In this document: positions 23,468-28,992 of the stretch, piece by piece
Position numbering within the stretch: the stretch's first letter is position 1
Layout: every line of letters starts with the position of its first letter
Virus record (IMG/VR): IMGVR_UViG_3300049855_000258
Span: 1 to 37,061 of that record
DNA: 37,061 nt
Reading direction: 5' to 3' (one strand)
From: a virus
Translations under genes and position numbers: made by a program
Notes under the pieces: generated by a model
The model's input: the letters and a program-made list of their open reading frames with translations, nothing else
Database searches by the model: none
Told to the model about the DNA's origin: nothing

Positions 23468-23929
23468 TCACTCACGTCGTTTTCCTTTACCTTTATAGTT
23501 GTCGGTTAAACAATGGCAATCTTCGCATAGAGTTATTCCATTGGTAATATCCCAAAGCTCACTACACTTACGGGCATCTAAAATATCTTTTATATTATAC
23601 TCTTTTAATATCTTTGCAAACCCCTTTTTGTGGTGAACTGTTAGATATACCCCATTAATCCTGCAAGTTCGGCAAGTCCAATTATCTCTAACAAAACAAT
23701 CAGAACGCCACTGTTTATAATCTAAAGAATCCCTAATTATTTTATTCTGTGGGGTTATCCCACCTTTCCAATTAGAACTTTTAATACCAGTTTTACCTTT
23801 ATGAGACTTACTCAAATTTGCTTTATGTTCATCACTCATTTTTTTACCAAGCCAATACCCTTTACTTCCTTTTTTAGAATTAGAAATTTTTAATTTAGCA
23901 CTTTCTGTGTGAGGTTTATTGTGTCCCAT
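23468..23929 (-). CDS. HNH homing endonuclease with NUMOD3 motifs (153 aa)
   Basis: I chose ATG 23929 (MGHNKPHTESAKLKISNSKKG) because the N-terminal NUMOD3 motifs start there; an ATG at 23944 would add five residues. NUMOD3 helices occur at residues 6-20 and 31-47. The HNH core is 'WRSDCFVRDNWTCRTCRINGVYLTVHHKKGFAKI' with C-x-x-C, His-His and a final 'NGITLCEDCHCLTD'. It nicks or cuts DNA at a homing site in related phage genomes. It overlaps the TerS gene by 14 bases and is followed by the stump of another HNH gene, placing it in a recombination-prone interval between TerS and the next structural gene. Confidence 0.85.
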   Translation of the reverse strand: MGHNKPHTESAKLKISNSKKGSKGYWLGKKMSDEHKANLSKSHKGKTGIKSSNWKGGITPQNKIIRDSLDYKQWRSDCFVRDNWTCRTCRINGVYLTVHHKKGFAKILKEYNIKDILDARKCSELWDITNGITLCEDCHCLTDNYKGKGKRRE

Positions 23930-24173
23930 TGAATGAACGGTCAAAAGTAATAATAACTTCTCCCCTTACTTCACTGTCTACTGGTTGAATAGCTTTGCCC
24001 ATATGTTGCTCTAAGCAGAATCTAAGCATATTAGAGTCACCAGCAGTAGCCATCTCAATAGCTTTAGTTACTAGTTTCTTTACTTCTTCTTCAGTTATGT
24101 AATCAGAAAAACGAGGTTTCGATATAGAACCTTTTGGTCTGCCTGCTCCTGGTTGTTTACCTCCTTTAGCCAT
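23916..24173 (-). CDS. small terminase subunit-like protein (85 aa)
   Basis: The N-terminus 'KGGKQPGAGRPKGS' is the 'GGKQPGAGRPKG' phrase that opens many phage small terminase and related DNA-binding proteins. A helical segment follows (ITEEEVKKLVTKAIEMATAGDSNMLRFCLEQHMGKAIQPVDSEVRGEV), matching the short TerS-like family that ends in 'GKA.Q.v..e..g...i'. It would recognise packaging sites and feed DNA to TerL. It is the first gene of the packaging module. At 85 aa it is shorter than classical TerS proteins, and the HNH gene starts within its last codons, so slight C-terminal alteration by the insertion is possible. Confidence 0.65.
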   Translation of the reverse strand: MAKGGKQPGAGRPKGSISKPRFSDYITEEEVKKLVTKAIEMATAGDSNMLRFCLEQHMGKAIQPVDSEVRGEVIITFDRSFNGTQ

Positions 24174-24203
24174 AGATTACTTAAGATTTTAAATCATTGA
24201 CAA

Positions 24204-24272
24204 TTAGTACATTCCCTTTTTTAGTTTCTTGGGTTTCTTTTTCTCTTTACCTTGTTTGTTTGCTCCTTTCAT
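24204..24272 (-). CDS. 22-aa basic peptide
   Basis: An ATG frame encodes 22 residues, ten of them Lys (MKGANKQGKEKKKPKKLKK, then GMY). It fills the gap between the metalloprotease-like gene (4 bases away) and TerS (30 bases away). Codons are consistent with neighbouring genes. Very short Lys-rich phage peptides of this form recur in related genomes as far as I recall, often next to head genes. A nucleic-acid-neutralising role is a guess. Confidence 0.5.
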   Translation of the reverse strand: MKGANKQGKEKKKPKKLKKGMY

Positions 24273-24276
24273 ATGG

Positions 24277-24672
24277 TTATTTATTATATTTTCTGATTAA
24301 AGTTGATGCTTGATAATGTGAGATACTGAGGTTATAGATGGGGCTTGATAGGTGTTCTGCAAATTCATTTAAGGCTTCTTTGTAGGCTTTGGGGATTTCC
24401 TTTTTAATCCATTGGAGCTGTGTGTGGTAGGCTTCGAGTTCTTGATCGAGACGGAAGTTTTTATCGTAAAGATATTTCGTCCACCAGACTTGCGGGAATT
24501 GTCCTTGTTGTTTGGAGTGTACTTCTTCGTGGACTATTATATCTTTCGGTATTTCTTGCCCACTAGGATTAAATATAGTGTCTCCCCAACAAAAAATAGT
24601 TGTTCCTCTTGGCTTTAAACCTGAAGCTATTATCTCTTGATAGTTTGGTGGGTACTCTGTGGCTATTTTCAT
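24277..24672 (-). CDS. mini-metalloprotease-like protein with HExxH motif (131 aa)
   Basis: 'DIIVHEEVHSKQQG' at about residues 45-58 contains H-E-E-V-H, the zincin motif, and 'RLDQELEAYHTQ' about 25 residues later supplies a possible third ligand Glu, the gluzincin spacing. The surrounding 'WWTKYLYDKNFRLDQELEAY' is characteristic of a small phage/bacterial family of unknown substrate. No signal peptide is visible, so it would act in the cytosol. AAAGGAAG immediately before the ATG is one of the few convincing Shine-Dalgarno sequences here. A TATAAT lies 9 bases upstream of the ATG, so a very short leader is possible. Confidence 0.6.
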   Translation of the reverse strand: MKIATEYPPNYQEIIASGLKPRGTTIFCWGDTIFNPSGQEIPKDIIVHEEVHSKQQGQFPQVWWTKYLYDKNFRLDQELEAYHTQLQWIKKEIPKAYKEALNEFAEHLSSPIYNLSISHYQASTLIRKYNK

Positions 24673-24706
24673 CTTCCTTTATTATACTATATTCCCCTTT
24701 GTAAAG

Positions 24707-24940
24707 CTAGAAACGTATTAAATTATCCCCTAAAATAACTGAAACCTCTTCTATTTCAATTCCTTTATCTTTATATCCATCGTCGTACATAAACTCAATA
24801 CCATCGTGACTTCCTATACATTTTTTGTCCCTAGAACATACTATTTTCTTCTTTACACTAAATTCCCCTTTGTTTAGATAGGGAAAATATCTAAGTGCTT
24901 CTTCTTTGTTGTTGTAGCCCCAGAAGGTTTTTTCTGCCAT
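24707..24940 (-). CDS. unknown small protein (77 aa)
   Basis: An aromatic- and Lys-rich protein ('TFWGYNNKEEALRYFPYLNKGEFSVKKKIVCSRDKKCIGSHDGIEFMYDDGY') with two Cys at residues 36 and 42. It has no hydrophobic segment and no recognised domain. It belongs to the run of small genes between the ribbon-helix-helix gene and the metalloprotease-like gene. The leader contains AATAATAAG before ATG and no clear Shine-Dalgarno. The function is unknown. Confidence 0.6.
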   Translation of the reverse strand: MAEKTFWGYNNKEEALRYFPYLNKGEFSVKKKIVCSRDKKCIGSHDGIEFMYDDGYKDKGIEIEEVSVILGDNLIRF

Positions 24941-24949
24941 CTTATTATT

Positions 24950-25021
24950 TTAAGTAAGGATAATAACATTTTTAAAATCACTAACATAACTTTGTAGTAT
25001 AATTGATGGTTCAGTGGTCAT
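24950..25021 (-). CDS. possible 23-aa peptide
   Basis: A short ATG frame (MTTEPSIILQSYVSDFKNVI...) fills most of the 89-base gap between two small genes. The upstream AACTAAAGAATAAT resembles other leaders of this phage. The shortness leaves real doubt; otherwise this gap holds only A/T-rich DNA. Confidence 0.25.
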   Translation of the reverse strand: MTTEPSIILQSYVSDFKNVIILT

Positions 25022-25029
25022 ATTATTCT

Positions 25030-25248
25030 TTAGTTAGTATTGCTTATACCACGATGATAATTATTACATACTCTTAAATCCCACTCTAACTGTGCATAAG
25101 AAACCTTATTAAAGCCAAGCGGGTCAGTTTCTAAGTATGAGTCAAAACCCTCCACTAGATAATTTGCAAAAACAATAAAGATAGGGATTGATAGTAAGAC
25201 AATCGCAACACCCAATATCGCCCCTATAATTTTAAATGTATTTTTCAT
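25030..25248 (-). CDS. single-pass membrane protein (72 aa)
   Basis: Residues 7-29 (IIGAILGVAIVLLSIPIFIVFAN) form a strong transmembrane helix with a basic N-terminal flank (MKNTFK). The C-terminal 40 residues are polar and acidic and probably outside the membrane (VEGFDSYLETDPLGFNKVSYAQLEWDLRVCNNYHRG). The leader TTTAACTAAAGAATAAAAATATG is typical of this genome. It is one of several small membrane proteins in the middle region. A superinfection-exclusion or envelope-modifying role is possible but unsupported. Confidence 0.65.
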   Translation of the reverse strand: MKNTFKIIGAILGVAIVLLSIPIFIVFANYLVEGFDSYLETDPLGFNKVSYAQLEWDLRVCNNYHRGISNTN

Positions 25249-25287
25249 ATTTTTATTCTTTAGTTAAATCTTCCCCACCCTGTGACT

Positions 25288-25599
25288 CTAGGGTTGCTTA
25301 TAATAATCATTCGAATATTGATTTTGACGAGCCTTTTCAATATAACTCTCAACAGTGTGTTCATTTATTATTCTCTCGTCTGTATCAATAGGGCATTTTA
25401 TTACTAAATCAAATCCATAGAATGTGCCTTGTTTTACTTCTTTCTCATCTTTAGCTGTCATATACCCCTCTCTAAAACTACTCCCTTTCATCTTCTTCCC
25501 AGCTTCAAAGCCCTCTTTAAAACCCTTTTCATACCCTATAGCTAGAGTGCTTTCTACTAGGTCTTCCATAGCTTCGGTGGCGGATTTTTCTTTTTTCAT
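25288..25599 (-). CDS. unknown protein with Gly/Lys helical repeat (103 aa)
   Basis: The N-terminal half has a repeated 'GYEKGFKEGFEAGKK' pattern (residues 22-37), a spaced-Gly amphipathic helix, then 'SSFREGYMTAKDEKEVKQG'. The C-terminal half (FYGFDLVIKCPIDTDERIINEHTVESYIEKARQNQY) looks like a small folded domain. It follows the 48-aa zinc-ribbon gene by 2 bases; AGAGG upstream, within that gene's end, could serve as a ribosome-binding site. No domain is recognised. Confidence 0.6.
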   Translation of the reverse strand: MKKEKSATEAMEDLVESTLAIGYEKGFKEGFEAGKKMKGSSFREGYMTAKDEKEVKQGTFYGFDLVIKCPIDTDERIINEHTVESYIEKARQNQYSNDYYKQP

Positions 25600-25601
25600 A
25601 T

Positions 25602-25748
25602 CTATTTTACCTCTGTTAGTTTGACTTTGGTGACCTTTAGTTTTTTACCACACATATCACATTTTTCTTTAGGTGGAAATTTTACAAAGAAAACAGCGGG
25701 TTCACACCCACACTGATATAAATAAGATGGAGGGAGTTTTTTAGTCAT
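25602..25748 (-). CDS. zinc-ribbon miniprotein (48 aa)
   Basis: The frame starts at ATG 25748 and ends at TAG 25602. It contains C-G-C at residues 12-14 and C-x-x-C at 30-33 (YQCGCEPAVFFVKF..., EKCDMCGKKL), a four-Cys knuckle typical of small zinc ribbons. The last 15 residues are Lys/Val-rich. It lies between the membrane protein at 25760 and the 103-aa gene, with short gaps on both sides (2 and 11 bases). The leader is AACCAACTAAACTATG. Nucleic-acid or protein binding is likely. Confidence 0.6.
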   Translation of the reverse strand: MTKKLPPSYLYQCGCEPAVFFVKFPPKEKCDMCGKKLKVTKVKLTEVK

Positions 25749-25759
25749 AGTTTAGTTGG

Positions 25760-26134
25760 TTAAAAGTCGTCCGCTAAGACTTTTAATAACAACTTCACTT
25801 CTTCGCAAGTTATGTCATAAGTCCCGCTTTCTAGGTAGATTTTGTTGTTACTTTCCATAACACCCACCCCCGAATCTTTGCCTAAGAATAAATTGCAACT
25901 GCCCTTAATAAAATTCCACCCAGCATATTCTCCAATCATTAAATTGTTTTCCATCGGCGAGTACGAATCACTAGTACCTATTACCATATAATCTGGTGAG
26001 ATGACACCATGTTGGACTATTTCATATTCTTGAGGGTCTGTGTCATTGAAGAAATAACTAACAACGTCCAACACTAGAATCAAAACCGCAAAAGTGATTG
26101 CTAAACACAGAAGGATTTCTATTATTTTTTTCAT
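25760..26134 (-). CDS. anchored protein carrying a YadA-like repeat (124 aa)
   Basis: A hydrophobic anchor (residues 4-28, IIEILLCLAITFAVLILVLDVVSYF) is followed by a soluble domain. Its middle reads 'NNLMIGEYAGWNFIKGSCNLFLGKDSG', the same two-strand repeat ('N..IG..AG....G..N.FLG..AG') found about 20 times in the 941-aa fibre at 2292-5117. Two Cys residues may form a disulphide. It is in the early or middle region, far from the fibre genes, directly downstream of the ribbon-helix-helix gene (5-base gap). Display on the host envelope is a reasonable inference. Confidence 0.65.
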   Translation of the reverse strand: MKKIIEILLCLAITFAVLILVLDVVSYFFNDTDPQEYEIVQHGVISPDYMVIGTSDSYSPMENNLMIGEYAGWNFIKGSCNLFLGKDSGVGVMESNNKIYLESGTYDITCEEVKLLLKVLADDF

Positions 26135-26139
26135 ATACT

Positions 26140-26280
26140 TTAATTATCCCCCATTAGTTTGATACCTTTTAATAAAGCTTCTATCGCATCTCCCCTCGTG
26201 CGTAGTTTCTTCGACTTTTGGTATTTATCTAGCTTGGCACGCACCTCTTTGGTGACGTAGATTGTTGTGTATTCTGACAT
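26140..26280 (-). CDS. ribbon-helix-helix DNA-binding protein (46 aa), probably leaderless
   Basis: The frame reads 'SEYTTIYVTKEVRAKLDKYQ' then 'LRTRGDAIEALLKGIKLMGDN'. This is the Arc/MetJ ribbon-helix-helix layout: an N-terminal beta strand (TTIYVTKEV) followed by two helices joined by a Gly-containing turn. Such proteins are dimeric repressors or antitoxin-like regulators. A promoter with -35 TTTACT, a 17-base spacer and -10 TATAAT (26315-26287) would start transcription at or within a base of the ATG (26280). The mRNA is therefore probably leaderless. It may autoregulate the small-gene operon below it. Confidence 0.7.
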   Translation of the reverse strand: MSEYTTIYVTKEVRAKLDKYQKSKKLRTRGDAIEALLKGIKLMGDN

Positions 26281-26286
26281 AGCTAT

Positions 26287-26315
26287 ATTATATATTTTCT
26301 ATACATTAAAGTAAA
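26287..26315 (-). promoter_or_regulatory. promoter of the ribbon-helix-helix operon
   Basis: On the minus strand -35 TTTACT (26315-26310) and -10 TATAAT (26292-26287) are spaced by 17 bases. The expected start point 7 bases beyond the -10 coincides with the ATG of the 46-aa regulator. A near DnaA-box, TTATCCACT, lies just upstream. Confidence 0.6.
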
Positions 26316-26683
26316 GTGGATAAGTATTGCCAGATAGTCTCATACCAGCCGACATTTACCTTATTTATCTTATCCTTTTTCCGTTGTAGCCCCTCAAACC
26401 ATTCCAAACCTTTTATTTGGACAATACGGGAAGCATAGTAACTTTCATTTTGATGTAGGGCGAAGTGGCAAGAGTGACAGAGGTTTATCAGGTTTTCCAA
26501 GTCATAGCGGAGGATTGAGGATTTACTTTTATGAACGTGATGGTGGGCGACTTGAGTCGGGCGGTTACATAGCAGACACCTAGGAAAAAGTTTGATGATG
26601 ATAGGGGAGAGTAGAGCATCACACTTCTTTTGCCATTGTGAGGGGGTGAGACTCTTTACTTTCTTTGGAGTGGTCTTGGTCAT
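26306..26683 (-). CDS. HNH endonuclease, NinG/phage type (125 aa)
   Basis: The core reads 'LFPRCLLCNRPTQVAHHHVHKSKSSILRYDLENLINLCHSCHFALHQNES', with C-x-x-C, the His-His pair, Asn and C-x-x-C...H of a zinc-stabilised HNH nuclease. The 'CLLC...VAHHHV.KSKS..LRYDL.NLI.LC..CH...H' layout matches phage recombination-region or packaging-associated HNH proteins, not homing enzymes, as no NUMOD motif is present. It is the last gene of the region served by the early operon; an empty 340-base interval lies upstream. A role in recombination-intermediate or genome processing is inferred. Confidence 0.75.
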   Translation of the reverse strand: MTKTTPKKVKSLTPSQWQKKCDALLSPIIIKLFPRCLLCNRPTQVAHHHVHKSKSSILRYDLENLINLCHSCHFALHQNESYYASRIVQIKGLEWFEGLQRKKDKINKVNVGWYETIWQYLSTLL

Positions 26684-27021
26684 AAAAAACCCTTACTTTT
26701 TAAGATAGTAAGTTCCCGACTTTACCTTTCGATATTCTGCATTCATTTTAAATTAGATGGTTAGTTAAGCTGTGCGGTCACCTTTTACATTACCCTCCTT
26801 GATAGTGATACACGGACAATGTTTTATTTCATACCCACACTTCCCTTGAATAAATCCGATACTAATCAGACGGCTCGGTGACAAGTCGGACAGTCATTTT
26901 CCGAGCTTTCGCATCAGTACCTCATTTACCCTTATTTGTTTCCCAAAGTTTACTAGACTTGGTTAGTTTGGAGAGCTAGTTTTACTTGCAAGCCCACATA
27001 AGCAAGGTTTCATCTTAATTG
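26684..27021. other. 338-base interval without a convincing gene
   Basis: No ATG frame longer than about 20 codons is credible on either strand. It holds one imperfect hairpin (26873-26906) and a possible TTG-initiated minus frame at 26765-26884 (39 aa, with 'KCGYEIKHCPCITIKEG', three Cys). An AAGGAGGG sequence is followed by ATG and an immediate TAA, a start-stop pair without product. The upper end joins the terminator of the small RNA at 27022. It may be the untranslated upstream part of the HNH transcript or the debris of a lost gene. Confidence 0.5.
26873..26906 (-). other. imperfect hairpin
   Basis: GCTCGG and CCGAGC (26873-26878, 26901-26906) enclose TGAC/GTCA with a 10-base loop and a 4-base bulge, a 10-bp interrupted stem. 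It lies in the otherwise empty interval upstream of the HNH gene. No U tract follows, so it is not an obvious terminator. Confidence 0.45.
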
Positions 27022-27128
27022 TAAAAGAAAAACCCCTAGTTCGAAACAGAGATGACTGGGGCTTTATCATCCCCGCTCCGTGCCGAACTAGAAGCTCTTG
27101 CATAGCAGTACGATAAAGTATTTGTCAT
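27022..27128 (-). ncRNA. candidate small structured RNA with own promoter and terminator
   Basis: A promoter at 27135-27163 would start an RNA near 27128. The RNA ends in a structure closed by a perfect 8-bp stem (CTAGTTCG/CGAACTAG; 27084-27091 with 27036-27043) that encloses a GGGG/CCCC hairpin with a 9-base loop, followed by GGGGTTTTTCTTTT. The size is about 107 nt. A 30-codon ATG frame (MTNTLSYCYARASSS..., ending at 27037-27035) runs through it, so a peptide leader is an alternative reading. No gene follows for over 300 bases. A regulatory RNA is inferred. Confidence 0.6.
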
Positions 27129-27134
27129 ACCTAC

Positions 27135-27163
27135 ATTATAACAAATTACAAAACAAACAACAA
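27135..27163 (-). promoter_or_regulatory. promoter of the small RNA
   Basis: The -10 TATAAT (27140-27135) carries a TG extension (TGTTATAAT). TTGTTG is found 17 bases upstream (27163-27158) as a poor -35. It points into the structured RNA unit at 27022-27128 and lies just below the stop of the 77-aa gene. Confidence 0.55.
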
Positions 27164-27170
27164 ACTTTAG

Positions 27171-27179
27171 TTATCCACA
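27171..27179 (+). promoter_or_regulatory. DnaA box
   Basis: A perfect TTATCCACA in the short gap between the 77-aa gene stop and the small-RNA promoter. Being adjacent to a -35 region, it could also modulate that promoter. Confidence 0.5.
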
Positions 27180-27183
27180 AGCA

Positions 27184-27417
27184 CTAGAAAAAGCCAAAAT
27201 CATTCTTAAGCCTACGATAATCCCTTTTTAAATTGCTCGGGCAATAGTCCGAATTTCTCCTTTTATTTGTTTTGCAGTTTGAAAACCCCTTTAACAGTTT
27301 CATTTCGTTTACATACCTCTCCTCAGTCATATTTTTATTGTCAAAATTCTCTACAAACCACTGATACTTGCGATTATTAGTGCTGTCTTTAAGTATATCC
27401 CAATCAAATGTTTTCAT
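27184..27417 (-). CDS. unknown Lys/Asn-rich protein (77 aa)
   Basis: I take ATG 27417 (MKTFDWDILKDSTNNRKYQWFVENF), one base after the upstream gene's stop; an upstream ATG at 27438 would overlap by 20 bases. The protein is rich in Lys, Asn and Arg with two Cys (NCKTNKRRNSDYCPSNLKRDYRRLK) and a basic C-terminus suited to nucleic-acid contact. It is the last gene of the ERF/NinB operon, before the small RNA unit. No domain is recognised. Confidence 0.55.
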   Translation of the reverse strand: MKTFDWDILKDSTNNRKYQWFVENFDNKNMTEERYVNEMKLLKGFSNCKTNKRRNSDYCPSNLKRDYRRLKNDFGFF

Positions 27418-27418
27418 T

Positions 27419-27904
27419 TTAAAATCCTTTAACTTCACTATCCTCCGACATAGGGTAGTTATCCATTATCTCTTTGTGGTTATCTCTAGCTAGTTGTTCT
27501 CTTTCGGCGGAGCGGTCGGGGAAGGGGATATGTAGCTGGAATTTCTGCCCTAGTAAGCGATTAAGATGGTCGTATACTCTGGAGACTTCGTGCTTAGTTA
27601 GTTGGGTGGTACTGTCCTTATGGAGTAGAGCTTTTTGAATAGGCTTCCATAAATATCTCTTACAGTTTAGCATATCCCACTCTATAGGTACAGTTATAAC
27701 TTGCTTCATATCGAGGCCTGCTTGGTTGAGTTCGTCAGCTAGTTGGGTAAGGTATAAATGGATTGAATTGTTTTGAGTTATAGTCCGTTGTTTGCCCCCG
27801 TTCTCCTCACTTTCCAAGCGTTCAATTAGGAAAAGTAAGCGGTCTTGTAGACCCCAAGGTTGGTCTGTGATTAAAGCTCTTAGTTGTTCTGTAATTTCAG
27901 ACAT
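27419..27904 (-). CDS. NinB-like recombination protein (161 aa)
   Basis: The motif 'QRTITQNNSIHLYLTQLADELNQAGLDMKQVI' (residues 38-70), followed by 'EWDMLNCKRYLWKPIQKALL' and 'TTQLTKHEVSRVYDHLNRLLGQKFQLHIPFPDR', matches the NinB/Orf-type pattern (R-T..QN..lH..l..ia) found in phage recombination regions; such proteins bind ssDNA or SSB and assist strand annealing. It lies one gene downstream of several small genes following ERF, which supports the pathway link. The start overlaps the HNH stop (ATGA). The C-terminal 20 residues are acidic. Confidence 0.65.
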   Translation of the reverse strand: MSEITEQLRALITDQPWGLQDRLLFLIERLESEENGGKQRTITQNNSIHLYLTQLADELNQAGLDMKQVITVPIEWDMLNCKRYLWKPIQKALLHKDSTTQLTKHEVSRVYDHLNRLLGQKFQLHIPFPDRSAEREQLARDNHKEIMDNYPMSEDSEVKGF

Positions 27905-28179
27905 CAGCAGTATCTGTTAGCGTACTTAATAATTAGTTGTTTGGTTTTTGGATTGGATAAGTCAAATCTGCCAGCCTTCAAAGTATTACATTTGCGACAC
28001 ATCGCTTGAAAGTTATCCCAATCAAAACTTTCTTCAGGTGTCATTCCAAGTTGTTGCATTAGAAAAGATATAGGGATTATGTGGTCAAGAGTTAAATTGT
28101 ATCTACCACCACACCTAGAACAAACACTCTTTTCAAGGTAGTCCTTTATTTCTTTATCCTTTTTCTTTTCGTATTTCAT
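27904..28179 (-). CDS. HNH nuclease (91 aa)
   Basis: The compact HNH fold reads 'CSRCGGRYNLTLDHIIPISFLMQQLGMTPEESFDWDNFQAMCRKCNTLKAGRFD', with C20-x-x-C, D-H-I-I-P, N and C-x-x-C. No homing DNA-binding motif is present, and the size is that of free-standing phage HNH proteins of recombination operons. It is translationally coupled to the NinB-like gene (ATGA, TGA stop at 27904) and overlaps the upstream 54-aa gene by 26 bases. Together they suggest a recombination-intermediate processing unit. Confidence 0.8.
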   Translation of the reverse strand: MKYEKKKDKEIKDYLEKSVCSRCGGRYNLTLDHIIPISFLMQQLGMTPEESFDWDNFQAMCRKCNTLKAGRFDLSNPKTKQLIIKYANRYC

Positions 28180-28318
28180 TTTTGTAGTTTTTAAGCCACC
28201 TTTTTAAAGCCAACATATCTTCATACTTTTCCCCGCCGATAAATAAATTCCATCCGCAGTTACATTTCAAACGACACTTGCCTTCCTTTATTAAGTTAAA
28301 TATTCCTAGTTTTCTCAT
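28154..28318 (-). CDS. small Cys-rich protein (54 aa)
   Basis: The frame starts at ATG 28318 and encodes 'MRKLGIFNLIKEGKCRLKCN' with a Cys cluster (C-R-L-K-C-N-C), then 'GGEKYEDMLALKRWLKNYKNE' and a basic end. The three closely spaced Cys could bind zinc. The first 26 bases of the HNH gene overlap its end. It begins 2 bases after the upstream gene's stop. No named family is recognised. Confidence 0.55.
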   Translation of the reverse strand: MRKLGIFNLIKEGKCRLKCNCGWNLFIGGEKYEDMLALKRWLKNYKNEIRKEKG

Positions 28319-28319
28319 A

Positions 28320-28610
28320 TTATTGTTGTATTGCTACCATTATGCCATCTCTCATAGCTAGTTGATAAGTGGGGGCGACTGGTTCGTTTCCTATCCAGTA
28401 ATAACCAGCGATATAGTCAGTGTTTCTTTTCGACCTTTTATGAGTAGCTTCTATTTTACTGTCGGGCTGTGCCATAATTTCTCTCATCCTCCGTTCTGCC
28501 GAGCTGATTTTGAAACCCTCTTCGACTACAAAAGTACAGAAAGACCCATAGTCTACTGTCCCTTTTTCTTTCACAAGATTATACAGCTTAACTTTGAGAC
28601 TTTTTCTCAT
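28320..28610 (-). CDS. winged-helix-like small protein (96 aa)
   Basis: 'KVKLYNLVKEKGTVDYGSFCTFVVEEGFKISSAERRMREIMAQPDSKIEATHKRSKRNTDYIAGYYWIG' has the helix - helix - recognition helix - wing rhythm of a winged-helix domain: a Gly-ended helix pair, then 'SSAERRMREIM', then a basic strand pair. DNA binding is therefore plausible. It overlaps the preceding 53-aa gene by 23 bases. An operon regulator or replication accessory role is speculative. Confidence 0.6.
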   Translation of the reverse strand: MRKSLKVKLYNLVKEKGTVDYGSFCTFVVEEGFKISSAERRMREIMAQPDSKIEATHKRSKRNTDYIAGYYWIGNEPVAPTYQLAMRDGIMVAIQQ

Positions 28611-28749
28611 ATTCCTTTATCATTTCTATCGCCCCTTTTAATAAATAGTTTATAGCCCCAAACAGTGACTTATAGCCTTTTTGTCTTTGTACTTCTACTT
28701 GAGATATATTGCCGTCTATGTACTGGCGGATTAGTGGGTCTTTTTTCAT
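28588..28749 (-). CDS. small helical protein (53 aa)
   Basis: The frame begins at ATG 28749, which overlaps the preceding stop (TAATG), and reads 'KKDPLIRQYIDGNISQVEVQ', 'KGYKSLFGAINYLLKGAIEM' and 'KEYEKKSQS'. The pattern 'DPLI.QYI.GNIS..EV....GY.SL' suggests a helix-turn-helix-like fold. Overlaps on both sides indicate translational coupling in the early operon. The function is unknown. Confidence 0.6.
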   Translation of the reverse strand: MKKDPLIRQYIDGNISQVEVQRQKGYKSLFGAINYLLKGAIEMIKEYEKKSQS

Positions 28750-28991
28750 TAGATTTCTATGTTATCAGGATTGATTTCGACTTCTAAATCAATATCTTCT
28801 TCAAGGTGGTAGCCTTTGCGGTCTTTGTAGGGCTTTGATAATTGGCAAGATATATATTTACTTCCATTTTTCCCTTCACGTGTCCACGCCCCGCCAATCT
28901 CTATAAATTCCTCACCGACTTTCGCCCGAAGTTTATAATCAGGCTCTTTGTCGTTTTTCTTGTCGTTTTTAAAGATTAAAAATTGTTTCAT
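28749..28991 (-). CDS. DUF736-like protein (80 aa)
   Basis: I use ATG 28991 (MKQFLIFKNDKKNDKEPDYKLRAKVG), adjacent to the previous stop; an ATG at 29009 would overlap it. The segment 'GGAWTREGKNGSKYISCQL' is a DUF736-type phrase ('G.aW....k.G..Yis..l') seen in small phage and plasmid proteins with an OB-like beta fold. The C-terminus is acidic (EEDIDLEVEINPDNIEI). It is in the ERF operon, so ssDNA-related function is conceivable. The stop overlaps the next start (TAATG). Confidence 0.6.
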   Translation of the reverse strand: MKQFLIFKNDKKNDKEPDYKLRAKVGEEFIEIGGAWTREGKNGSKYISCQLSKPYKDRKGYHLEEDIDLEVEINPDNIEI

Positions 28992-28992
28992 T

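Noticed and set aside
24985-25040. tRNA-like GGTTCAGTGG sequence
   Set aside because: No acceptor stem, anticodon arm or T-loop can be formed around it. No tRNA gene was found anywhere in the window.
26765-26884. TTG-initiated 39-aa Cys-containing frame
   Set aside because: It has no ribosome site and an upstream in-frame stop. The start codon lies in a hairpin. It could be a gene remnant, but evidence is too thin to call it.
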